Assembly (NCBI GenBank): GCA_035315345.1
Contig: DATFYA010000109.1
Location: 1 to 64,000 of the forward strand
Length of the DNA stretch: 64,000 nucleotides
Direction: 5' to 3'
Source of the DNA: Candidatus Methylomirabilota bacterium
Lineage (GTDB): Bacteria; Methylomirabilota; Methylomirabilia; Rokubacteriales; CSP1-6
A model generated the notes under the pieces. That model saw only the letters and a list, made by a program, of their open reading frames with translations. It ran no database searches and was not told the DNA's origin. The position numbers and the translations under genes were made by a program. Below, one piece after another: positions 17,294-24,347 of this stretch. How positions within the stretch are numbered: position 1 is the first letter of the stretch; the number at the start of each line of letters is the position of its first letter.

Positions 17294-18108
17294 GGGCGCA
17301 GAATTTCCGGCCATCCGTGGGCCGGCTGATAGGCGCAGCCCGGATCCTCGGCGAGCGGATCGCCGCTCGCGGCGCAGGCACGCGGCCGGCTGCCGCCGCA
17401 TCGATCACGCCACTCGCAGCGTCCGCAGCGCCCGCCGAGCCGGGCCGGATCCCGCAGGGCGAGGAAGAGTGGATGCTCGTCCTGGCGCACGTTGCCGGCC
17501 GGGCAGATGTTGCCGACATGGTCCACGAAGACGAACCCATTTCCGTCCGTCACCGCCCGCGGCGCCCGCAGGGAAGCGCGCGGTGACCATACGTGTGAGC
17601 GCGCCGTGAGCACGCGGTGATACTGAGGACTCCCGTCGTCTTGATCCCGAACGGCACGCGCGGCTGCCGGTCCGCCGCCCAGCGCAGCACCGTCTCGATC
17701 TCCTCGGCGCCGCGCCCGTGATCGGCTCGAGCGCGCCCAACCGGGATGAGGAAGAACAGGGCCCAGAGGACGGCGCCGAACCGCTCCACCGAAGTGCGCC
17801 GAGCTTCTCGGCGGTGGCGGCCGCGGTGCCGCTCGGGGTCAGCGAGACGACGAGCCCGATCCGTGTGCCGTAGGCGACCAGCTCGGCGATGTCGGGACAC
17901 CGCAGCGGATCGCCCCCGGTGAAGACCACGAGCGGCGGCGGATCGCCGAACGCGGCGACACGCTGCAGGAGCGCTTTGCCCTCGCCGTCGTCGGCTCCTC
18001 CGGATCGCGCCGGGGGATTGCCTCGGCCCGGCAGTGCACACAGGCCAGCGCGCAGGCCCGCGTCGTTTCCCAGACGGCGATGAACGGGCTCCGCGCATAC
18101 GGCGTCAT
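17290..18108 (-). pseudogene. Decayed radical-SAM/SPASM protein (TIGR04053-like)
   Basis: Pieces of one radical-SAM/SPASM protein lie in different frames in the correct order. ATG 18108 opens MTPYARSPFIAVWETTRACA with the cluster motif CALACVHC. After a shift near 17995 the next frame has PPPLVVFTGGDPLRCPDIAE. A third frame near 17790-17650 has LFFLIPVGRARAD and PFGIKTTG. A fourth has the SPASM end (VDHVGNICPAGNV, CGRCEWRDRCGGSRPRACA). At least three frame changes plus missing sequence make it non-functional unless the assembly is wrong. Its ATG overlaps the stop of the membrane-protein gene, so it was part of that operon. Members often accompany heme or respiratory functions. Confidence 0.8.
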
Positions 18109-19583
18109 CGGGCGCGCTCCGCCGGCATGTGTGGCGCGCGGGAGTCCGGAGGCGCTCCCCGGCTCTCCGGCCCGGCGGAGTGCGGAGCGGAGACTTGGTG
18201 TGCCGAGCGCATGGTGAGCCCAGGACCGGAACTGGGGGAGGAGTGCGGGGCGGATGCTTGGTGTGCCGAGCGCGTGGTGGGCCCGGGACCGGAACTGGGG
18301 GAGTGCGGGGGCCATTTCGAGGCCCCCGCATTGAACAGATGTCCCAGGATCCGTCCGAGCGCGGCGGCGAACGCAGCGGCGCCCAGCGCCAGTGCGAGGC
18401 CCGCGGCGCGAATCCATGCCGCCTCACCGAAGGAGACGGCGACGGCCAGGAGCCCGACACCCCCGGTGAGCAGCGCGTACGCGAGGGCCTCGAGGCGCGG
18501 GGAGGAGATCTGGACCAGGGAGGGCACTCGCTCGCGTCCGGCCCGTGGACTGTAGGCGCGATACCAGACGAGGAAGGGCACGATCTTCAGCATCATGCCG
18601 ACGATGGTGAGCGAGGCCCAGCCGCCGAGGACGACGACCGCGTAGGCCAGCGCCGCGCGCGGTCCCGAGAGCGCGCCGGTCGCCAGGGCCAGCCCCAGCC
18701 CGCTCGCCGGCACGACGAAGGCGGTGGCGGTCAGCACGAAGCGAAGCCCCCAGTCGAGTCCCGGCCGCTTCCGCGACCTGGCCGTGTCGAGCACCCACGA
18801 GGCGTGGGCGAGCGCCGCCGCCGCCACCGCGAGGGCGCCGGCGACGAGGAGGACGGACAGTCCGATCAGCAGCCCCGCCACGACCGACGGCACGCCGAGC
18901 GCGAGACCCCAGAGCTGCCAGCGCGACGCCCAGCGCCGGGGCGTCGGCGCGAGGAGGAACATCGGGTACACGCGCGCGGCCACCCCCAGGATCATCGGCG
19001 TGACCCACCCGAGCAGCGCCAGCTGCACGTGAGCGTGCAGGGTGGGGAAGAATTCGCTCGGCAGGAACGGCCAGATGCGGTTGACCGCGAGCGTGAGACC
19101 GAAGAGGGTGGTCGCGGCCAGCCCGGCATAGCCCACCGTCACCAGGCGCGCGGTCAACGTCCATTGCGAGAAGCCGCGCAGGCTCAGGCCGACATTGAGC
19201 AGGTACAGGACGACGCCGACCGCCAGCAGCGCCGCCGCCCCCGCGAGCCCGGGCCAGGTGCCGAGATAGAAGTGCGGGACCATGCCGAGCACGGCGAGGA
19301 CGAGGATGACGAGCTGCCAGCGGGCGAGCCGCTCGCTCCAGATCGGGCGCTCCAGCACGATCGGGATGAGCTGGTAGCTGGCGCCCATGATCGCGAGCGT
19401 GATCCAGCCGAGCGTCACCGTGTGGGTGAGGGCGAGGAGGTGCGGATGATAGTAGTGCCCCGCCAGCTCGGGCGCGAGCCACGCGACGCCGATCGAAGCC
19501 AGCAGGAACGCCGCCGCCGCGCAGACCAGGTAGGCCAGCGGAAGCAGCGGGGAGGGGCCGCGGCTGGACGGCGGCGCGTGCAC
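18105..19583 (-). CDS. Heme-copper-oxidase-subunit-I-like / NnrS-type membrane protein
   Basis: The 492-aa protein has about twelve hydrophobic helices and conserved histidines in GHYYHPHLLALTHTVTLGWI and FFPTLHAHVQLALLGWVTPM. This pattern is annotated as cbb3-oxidase-subunit-I-like or NnrS-like, proteins tied to heme, NO or oxygen chemistry in the inner membrane. I chose GTG 19583 (VHAPPSSRGPSP...), preceded by GGAAGG and just past the DUF2249 gene's stop at 19586, because the frame has no ATG at the right place. The last 65 or so codons read through a GC-rich hairpin and a 63-bp tandem repeat, so the natural C-terminus probably ended near 18330. Substrate and cofactor are unproven. Confidence 0.8.
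   Translation of the reverse strand: MHAPPSSRGPSPLLPLAYLVCAAAAFLLASIGVAWLAPELAGHYYHPHLLALTHTVTLGWITLAIMGASYQLIPIVLERPIWSERLARWQLVILVLAVLGMVPHFYLGTWPGLAGAAALLAVGVVLYLLNVGLSLRGFSQWTLTARLVTVGYAGLAATTLFGLTLAVNRIWPFLPSEFFPTLHAHVQLALLGWVTPMILGVAARVYPMFLLAPTPRRWASRWQLWGLALGVPSVVAGLLIGLSVLLVAGALAVAAAALAHASWVLDTARSRKRPGLDWGLRFVLTATAFVVPASGLGLALATGALSGPRAALAYAVVVLGGWASLTIVGMMLKIVPFLVWYRAYSPRAGRERVPSLVQISSPRLEALAYALLTGGVGLLAVAVSFGEAAWIRAAGLALALGAAAFAAALGRILGHLFNAGASKWPPHSPSSGPGPTTRSAHQASAPHSSPSSGPGLTMRSAHQVSAPHSAGPESRGAPPDSRAPHMPAERAR
18178..18300. repeat. Tandem repeat of about 63 bp, two units, in frame
   Basis: Units 18178-18240 and 18241-18300 (63 and 60 bp) are nearly identical and share TGCCGAGCGC and GGACCGGAACTGGGG. 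A partial third copy begins at 18301. On the minus strand they encode two versions of SPSSGPG..TRSAHQ.SAPHS at the end of the membrane protein. Both unit lengths are multiples of three. Confidence 0.85.
18304..18330. repeat. Perfect 10-bp stem-loop inside the membrane-protein 3' end
   Basis: TGCGGGGGCC pairs perfectly with GGCCCCCGCA around a 7-base loop. On the minus strand it directly precedes the tandem repeat. It could be a terminator without a T-tract, or a repeat boundary now read in frame (…NAGASKWPPH). Confidence 0.6.
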
Positions 19584-19585
19584 GC

Positions 19586-20383
19586 TCAGTCTGCCTTCCA
19601 GATGAGGATGCGCACGAGCCCCGGCTCGGGCTCGTCGGTCTCGTGGCGGAAGCCACGGTCGTCGAGCTGCGGATAGAGGAACATCGGGCGGCGATCGTGG
19701 TGCACCTCGAGCATGGCCCCCGGCCCGAGCCGCTCGATCGCCTCGAGGACTCGCAGCATGGGCTGTGGCGGCTCGAGGCCGCGGACGTCCAGCACGCCGC
19801 GATCGTCCGCCGCCGGCGCCTCGGACGATGCCTCCGGGATCGGCTCGCTCGAGCGATAGCACCACACCCACCAGTCATCGGCGGCCCGCTGCTCCGTCCA
19901 GTGAGCGAGTCCGCGCTTGCCGAGCACGTCGTAGAGCGGGATGGGCTCGAAGGGCACGCGCAACACCAGCACCCGATCGGCGCCGAGCGCCTTCACCGCC
20001 GCCATGATCCGCGCGAAGGGCTCCTGCCCTCGGCGGATGTCCTCGCGCACGTCGAGGTGCACCTGGCGCGCGTCCGGGACATCGGCCAGCGCCCGAGGTG
20101 GCCGGTCCTCGCCCCGACGGGCCTCGACGGTCGCCTCCGGTGCCGGGGATGGATCGGGGTCGAGCGCCTCCTCACCCGCCGCGCGCCGCAGGACCCGCAG
20201 CAGCTCGTCGGCCGGGACACCCGCCATCCGCGCGGCCTGGGCCACCGTCACGCGCGGCGCCATCACCCGGCGCAGCAGCCGGTTCCGCAGCTGCTTGAAG
20301 TGCGCATGGTAGCTCGCCAGCACCTCGACCATCTCGGGGTGCTCCGCGAGGAGCCGAGCGACCGTCATGTCGGCCGAGATCAT
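19586..20383 (-). CDS. DUF1858/DUF2249-domain protein
   Basis: The 265-aa protein begins MISADMTVARLLAEHPEMVE, a DUF1858 domain. A linker (about 90-110) and two DUF2249 (SirA/TusA-fold-like) domains follow: DVREDIRRGQEPFARIMAAV with RVPFEPIPLYDVLGKRG, and VLDVRGLEPPQPMLRVLEAI with MFLYPQL. Such proteins accompany hemerythrin, NO-reductase and cytochrome genes and are thought to serve in iron-sulfur repair or sulfur transfer; a biochemical role is not established. The start at ATG 20383 overlaps the stop of the 51-aa gene as ATGA. The gene runs directly into the heme-copper-oxidase-like gene, so the three (formerly four) genes form one operon. Confidence 0.85.
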   Translation of the reverse strand: MISADMTVARLLAEHPEMVEVLASYHAHFKQLRNRLLRRVMAPRVTVAQAARMAGVPADELLRVLRRAAGEEALDPDPSPAPEATVEARRGEDRPPRALADVPDARQVHLDVREDIRRGQEPFARIMAAVKALGADRVLVLRVPFEPIPLYDVLGKRGLAHWTEQRAADDWWVWCYRSSEPIPEASSEAPAADDRGVLDVRGLEPPQPMLRVLEAIERLGPGAMLEVHHDRRPMFLYPQLDDRGFRHETDEPEPGLVRILIWKAD

Positions 20384-20535
20384 GCCGCCGTCGTTGTCGC
20401 CTCGTTCAGCGCAACGAGCAGCGCCTCGAGCGGCACGCCGGCGGAGGCCGCCGCCTCGCGCAGGGTGAGCTGAGCGCCGCAGCAGTGATCGAGAACCGTC
20501 GGCGCTCCGTGATCGCAGCCGCATTCGTGAGCCAT
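20380..20535 (-). CDS. Small Cys/His-rich protein (51 aa)
   Basis: ATG 20535 has AGGAGG seven bases upstream and runs 51 codons to a stop that overlaps the DUF1858/DUF2249 start (ATGA). The N-terminus MAHECGCDHGAPTVLDHCCG packs four Cys and three His, and the rest (LREAAASAGVPLEALLVALN) is a DUF1858/DUF542-like helical unit. The pattern recalls the N-terminus of ScdA/RIC-type iron-sulfur repair proteins (which also carry conserved Cys), here as a free-standing mini-protein. I infer a metal- or NO-responsive role. It is the first gene of the operon, under the palindrome at 20583. A strong ribosome site and coupled stop make it very likely real. Confidence 0.8.
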   Translation of the reverse strand: MAHECGCDHGAPTVLDHCCGAQLTLREAAASAGVPLEALLVALNEATTTAA

Positions 20536-20582
20536 GGCCTTCCTCCTTGGCTTCCCACCCTACCGCCGCCCGCCGCGGTGTT

Positions 20583-20600
20583 CTATGACGTCGGTCATAG
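20583..20600 (-). promoter_or_regulatory. CRP/FNR-type palindrome upstream of the Cys-rich operon
   Basis: CTATGAC-GTCG-GTCATAG has 7-bp arms and a 4-bp spacer, the geometry of CRP/FNR-superfamily sites (FNR, DNR, NnrR). Its centre lies about 57 bp upstream of the 51-aa gene's ATG, which allows an activator position near -40. Identity of the regulator is inferred from geometry and neighbours only. Confidence 0.6.
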
Positions 20601-20671
20601 GCAGTGAAAGGTGGAACAAGGGCGGCTCGGCGTGGTTCCCGGCGGCCGCGGGGGCGGCGAAGGTCGAAGGG

Positions 20672-21970
20672 CTACCAGGGCAGCTTGGCCGGCTCGTAGT
20701 CCTCGATGCGCTCGGTGACCGCCAGCACCGGCTCGATACCGTAGAGGCGCCTGGCGTTGTCCCCGAGGAGCTTGTGCTGCACGGCGGCCGGGACCTTGTG
20801 CTTGGCCATCAGCTCGAGCGCTTCCCACGCATCCTCCGCATCGTGGTGGGGGTAGTCCGAGGACCAGAGGCCGACGTTCTCGTACTGATCCCACAGGCGG
20901 TAGACCGACTCTTCATCGCCTTCGAAGGCGATGAAGCAGCGCTCGTAGAAGACCTCAACGGGATCGCGCACGACCGGCCCGCGCTGAAAGGCGTAGAGGT
21001 CGAGGAAGTTGCGGCTGCGGGATAGAACCAAGGGCAGCCACGTCGCGTTGGACTCGAGCACCGCGGCCCGCAGCTTCGGGAACTTGTCGAGCCATCCCGT
21101 CATGAGCACGGTGGTGAGCCAGGTCATCGCCTCGAAGATGAAGCCGAGGGCCTCGGAGGCGTCGATGCTCGGCTCCATGCTGAAGACGATGTTGCTGAGG
21201 AACTGTCCGGGTGAGTACACGACCGCCTCGTCGGTGAAGAGGAGCCCGTCGCCGCTGCCGCGGGTGCGCGCGATCCGCTCGGCCCATTCCGGGGTCAGGG
21301 CTTCGCGCGATGGGAACGTGTGCATGGCGAGCACCATGCCCAGGTCCTCGAACTCGCGCCAGAGGGGATCGAACTCCGGCATGGTCGGGTAGCGTCCGCC
21401 CCAGAAGCAGGGCCGCACCGCCGCCGCCTTGAACCCGCGCTTGGCCGCGCGCCGCAGCTCGTCGATCGATCGCTCGACGCTCTGGATGGGCAGGACCGCG
21501 CACGGGAACAGGCGCCGCCGATCTGCCGCGCAGTAGTCGTAGACCCAGTCGTTGTAGGCGCTGGCGAGGATGCCGGCCGCCTCGGGATCGCGGACGAGGG
21601 CGAGGCGGACGAACCAGGTCGGGAACAGCATCACCTGATCCGTGCCGATGGCGTCCATATCGCGGAGCCGGGCCTGGGGGTCGCGGCAACCGGCGAGGCG
21701 CCCGAACTGCTGTTGCCACGGCTCGGTGCCGGGCACCAGCGCCCCCACCGCCTTCTTGTTCCAGCGCGGCCATCCGACTTCCGCCGCATTCGACCGCTCG
21801 CGAGTGGCCGGCACCACCCGCCCGTTGATGCGGAGCTGGTCGGTGTCGGTATGGAAGTGGAACTGGGTCTTGACCCACGCGCGGCGATCGCTCGGGACGT
21901 ACTCGTCCCAGATCTCGGGCGGCTCCACCACGTGGCTGTCACAGTCGAAGATCGGGAAGTCTTTCTTCAT
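20672..21970 (-). CDS. Amidohydrolase-2 family metal-dependent hydrolase
   Basis: The 432-aa TIM-barrel hydrolase of the amidohydrolase-2 (ACMSD-like) group opens MKKDFPIFDCDSHVVEPPEI, where DxxSH replaces the usual HxH pair. It continues with QVMLFPTWFVRLALVRDPEA, VLAMHTFPSREAL, LESNATWLPLVLSRSR, the late metal Asp in WSSDYPHHDAEDAW, and NARRLYGIEP. The family performs C-C or C-N hydrolysis or decarboxylation on aromatic breakdown products. The start follows GGAGAACCGGG. It is 12 bp downstream of the double cupin and probably co-transcribed. Its C-terminal tail (RIEDYEPAKLPW) recurs out of frame behind the amidohydrolase at 24348. Confidence 0.88.
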   Translation of the reverse strand: MKKDFPIFDCDSHVVEPPEIWDEYVPSDRRAWVKTQFHFHTDTDQLRINGRVVPATRERSNAAEVGWPRWNKKAVGALVPGTEPWQQQFGRLAGCRDPQARLRDMDAIGTDQVMLFPTWFVRLALVRDPEAAGILASAYNDWVYDYCAADRRRLFPCAVLPIQSVERSIDELRRAAKRGFKAAAVRPCFWGGRYPTMPEFDPLWREFEDLGMVLAMHTFPSREALTPEWAERIARTRGSGDGLLFTDEAVVYSPGQFLSNIVFSMEPSIDASEALGFIFEAMTWLTTVLMTGWLDKFPKLRAAVLESNATWLPLVLSRSRNFLDLYAFQRGPVVRDPVEVFYERCFIAFEGDEESVYRLWDQYENVGLWSSDYPHHDAEDAWEALELMAKHKVPAAVQHKLLGDNARRLYGIEPVLAVTERIEDYEPAKLPW

Positions 21971-21982
21971 CCCGGTTCTCCT

Positions 21983-22648
21983 CTACACTGGCTCGGTGTG
22001 CCCCCAGACCACGGCGAGCACCGTCGCGCCGTGCTGGGTGGTGACGGCGTGCACACATCCGTTCGGGCGGTAGTTCATGTTGCCGGTCGCGACGATTCCC
22101 GATTCGTCCGCGTTGGCGCCCTCGACGAGGAAGATCAGCTCGTCGCCCACGTGCCGGTGCAGCGGCAGCGCCGCCCCCGGCTCGAAGCGCGCCAGCAGCG
22201 CGCGACGCTCGGTCGCCTTGTCCTCCCAGATGCGCTTCTGGCGGACACCCGGGCGCGCGTCGATCCAGGGCAGGTCGCTCAGGGTGACGATCGCCGAGGC
22301 GGGCGCGCGCTCTCGGGCCGCGGCCGGCTCGATATCGCCGGTGAGCACCGCCAGGACCGTCGCGCCGTTCGTGCTGGTGACGGTGTGCACGCACCCGTTC
22401 GGTCGGTAGCCCACGTTGCCCGCGGTGACCGTGCCGGACTCGTCGGCAACCGCGCCTTCGATGACGAAGATCAGCTCGTCGCCCACGTGCCGGTGCAGGG
22501 GAAGCTGTGCCCCCGGCGCGAAGCGCGTCATCTGGGCTCGCCGCTTCGTGGGCGGGTCCTGCCAGACGACCTTGAACGAGATGCCGGGCTGAAACTCCTG
22601 CCACGCGACGTCGTCGACCGCGATGATCTGGGACCATGGACCGGTCAT
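21983..22648 (-). CDS. Tandem double-cupin (ChrR-like) protein
   Basis: The 221-aa protein is two near-identical cupin domains. The first has LPLHRHVGDELIFVIEGAVA and YRPNGCVHTV; the second has LPLHRHVGDELIFLVEGANA and YRPNGCVHAV. Each keeps the metal ligands His-x-His, Glu and a later His. ChrR-type cupins act as anti-sigma ligand domains or small-molecule enzymes (acetylacetone dioxygenase-like). No sigma-binding domain is present here, so an enzyme or metal sensor working with the adjoining amidohydrolase is more likely. AGGAGG precedes the ATG at 22648. The high identity of the halves points to recent internal duplication. Confidence 0.85.
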   Translation of the reverse strand: MTGPWSQIIAVDDVAWQEFQPGISFKVVWQDPPTKRRAQMTRFAPGAQLPLHRHVGDELIFVIEGAVADESGTVTAGNVGYRPNGCVHTVTSTNGATVLAVLTGDIEPAAARERAPASAIVTLSDLPWIDARPGVRQKRIWEDKATERRALLARFEPGAALPLHRHVGDELIFLVEGANADESGIVATGNMNYRPNGCVHAVTTQHGATVLAVVWGHTEPV

Positions 22649-22663
22649 GAGTGTCCTCCTGGT

Positions 22664-23279
22664 CTACTTGCCGGCCGGCCGGGTGATGGCGGCGTAGATC
22701 ATGTCCTTCAACAGCCCGCGGTACGGCGCGCGCTGCTTGGGTGATTGCATCATGAACACGACGAAGAGATCCTCCTTCGGATCCACCCAGAAGTAGGTCC
22801 CGCCGGCGCCGCCCCAGTTGTATTCGCCGACCGAGCCGGCGACGGGCGACACCCCCGCCGCGGTCCGCACCGCGAAGCCGAGGCCGAAGCCGAAGCCGGC
22901 GCCCGGCAGGTAGAGCGGCGTGGTCGCGATGGCGCTGCCGAGGTGATCGGTGGTCATGTAGGCGACGGTCTTCGGCCCGAGGATGCGCTTGCCGTCCAGG
23001 GTGCCGCCGTTGAGCAGCATCTGGCAGAAGCGCGCGTAGTCGATGGCGGTGCTCAGCATGCCGCCGCCGCCCGACTCCCACTTCTGGGCGACGCGCGGAT
23101 CGTTGAAGTCGGCGTTCACGCCGAAGTTCCGGTCATCGGGAAAGGGCGGTGATTCGCGCCAGGCCCTCGGCGGACAAGCCGAGCCGCTCCGGGTTGACCG
23201 GGGCCAGGGTCTGCCCGTGGGCGACGACGACGCTCGACAGGCTCAGGGCGACGAGCAGGATGGCGATCCGAGTTCGCAT
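22664..23279 (-). pseudogene. Serine hydrolase (beta-lactamase class C family) with catalytic core deleted
   Basis: ATG 23279, after GGAGG, gives a signal peptide ([20 protein letters not shown]) and a start typical of exported class-C-like esterases ([16 protein letters not shown]), then a stop at 23133. From 23119 another frame gives the C-terminal third: [59 protein letters not shown]. Intact relatives have about 400 residues; the SxxK and YxN catalytic regions between the parts are absent. No active enzyme can be made. It lies next to the cupin/amidohydrolase pair on the same strand. Confidence 0.82.
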
Positions 23280-23650
23280 CGGCAGCCTCCGAGGTGGAAG
23301 TGGAACTGGCAGGACTCTAGTGCACCGGCCGAGCGTCGTCAAAGGCATCTGCTCCGGGCGATGCTATTGCGGCTCTTCGGCGACGTCACCAGATGGCCTG
23401 TCCATCCTGCGACGCGCGTACGCGATCGAGACACCTGAGTGTCACTGTCTCGAATGGAGCAAGCCGCGCAGGTCACAACGTAGGAACCGTGGTGCGAGTT
23501 CTCTGCAATCAGCTTCAACGTCGCCGCGCCTCCGGCACCCGGAACGGCTTCAATCTGCTCGGACCACTCTCGTGGGGTCGCCGGTACAGAACGTGCAGCG
23601 AGGGAACCGCTTGGCGTATTCGAGTATCCAATTCGTCAAGGGGGTCCAAC
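23280..23650. other. 371-bp gap upstream of the PEP-CTERM gene
   Basis: No gene was found. Base composition is visibly less GC-rich than neighbouring coding DNA. I searched by eye for a sigma-54-type -24/-12 element of the sort sometimes upstream of PEP-CTERM genes and found none with correct spacing. A promoter for the PEP-CTERM gene is expected here. Confidence 0.45.
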
Positions 23651-24211
23651 ATGGTCGCACGAGGCATTGTACTGATCCTGACAGTTGCACTGTTCGCTCT
23701 GGCGAGTCCCGCGCACGCGAATCTCATCACCAATCCGGGATTCGAGACGGGGAACTTCAACGGCTGGATTCAGTTCGGCAACACCGGGTTCACTTTCGTC
23801 GATGGTGCGCCCCACAGCGGCGCTTCCGCCGCCTGGCTGGGCCCGGTCGGCAGCCTCGGCTTCCTGCTGCAGATCGTACCGACGACGCCCGGCACGCTTT
23901 ATAGCCTGAGCTACTTCCTTCAGAGCGACGGTTTCACGCCGAACGAATTTCAGGTGTCCTGGAATGGAAGCCTGCTCTCCGACCAGCTGAACCTTCCCGC
24001 GTTCAGCTATACCGAGCAGACCTTCTCGAATCTGTTGGCTACGAGCACGACCACTCCGCTGGTCTTCGGCTTCCGTAACGATCCGGGATTCTTTCAACTG
24101 GACGACGTCGCAGTCAGTCCAGTCCCCGAGCCGGCCACGTTGTTGCTACTTGGCACCACGATGGCAGGCTTGGGGCTAGCGACTCGCCGGAAACGCGGTC
24201 AACGCAGCTAG
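23651..24211 (+). CDS. PEP-CTERM sorting-domain protein
   Basis: The 186-aa exported protein has a signal peptide (MVARGIVLILTVALFALASP, cleaved near AHA-N) and a mature domain starting NLITNPGFETGNFNGWIQFG, a carbohydrate-binding-like beta-sandwich common in this class. The C-terminal PEP-CTERM signal is VPEPATLLLLGTTMAGLGL followed by a basic tail. Exosortase recognises this signal and anchors or releases the protein, usually in species that make exopolysaccharide. No exosortase gene is in the window. ATG 23651 has AAGGGGGT upstream. The gene stands alone, is less GC-rich than its surroundings and is followed by a strong hairpin, consistent with a mobile or independently acquired cargo gene. 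Confidence 0.92.
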   Translation: MVARGIVLILTVALFALASPAHANLITNPGFETGNFNGWIQFGNTGFTFVDGAPHSGASAAWLGPVGSLGFLLQIVPTTPGTLYSLSYFLQSDGFTPNEFQVSWNGSLLSDQLNLPAFSYTEQTFSNLLATSTTTPLVFGFRNDPGFFQLDDVAVSPVPEPATLLLLGTTMAGLGLATRRKRGQRS

Positions 24212-24236
24212 CGCGCGCGGCCGCGGGCATCCTCTC

Positions 24237-24268
24237 CCACGAGCGCCGAGTCCTCTCGGCGCTCGTGG
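24237..24268. terminator. Strong hairpin after the PEP-CTERM gene
   Basis: A perfect 14-bp stem (arms 24237-24250 and 24255-24268, core GAGCGCCGAG) with loop TCCT lies 25 bp past the stop. No T-tract follows, so termination efficiency is uncertain. It can also serve the minus-strand amidohydrolase. Confidence 0.65.
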
Positions 24269-24347
24269 TGAGAAGAGCGGCGTCGACAAGGCGCCGGAGT
24301 GCGCGGTCCCGTCCATCAAGGCAGCGTGGCCGGCTCGTAGTCCTCGA

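Noticed and set aside
23393-23650. An 86-codon extension of the PEP-CTERM frame
   Set aside because: The signal peptide and ribosome site place the start at 23651; the extension has no conserved pattern.
23393-23650. A sigma-54-type promoter upstream of the PEP-CTERM gene
   Set aside because: GG and GC pairs found here are 12 bases apart rather than the required 10.
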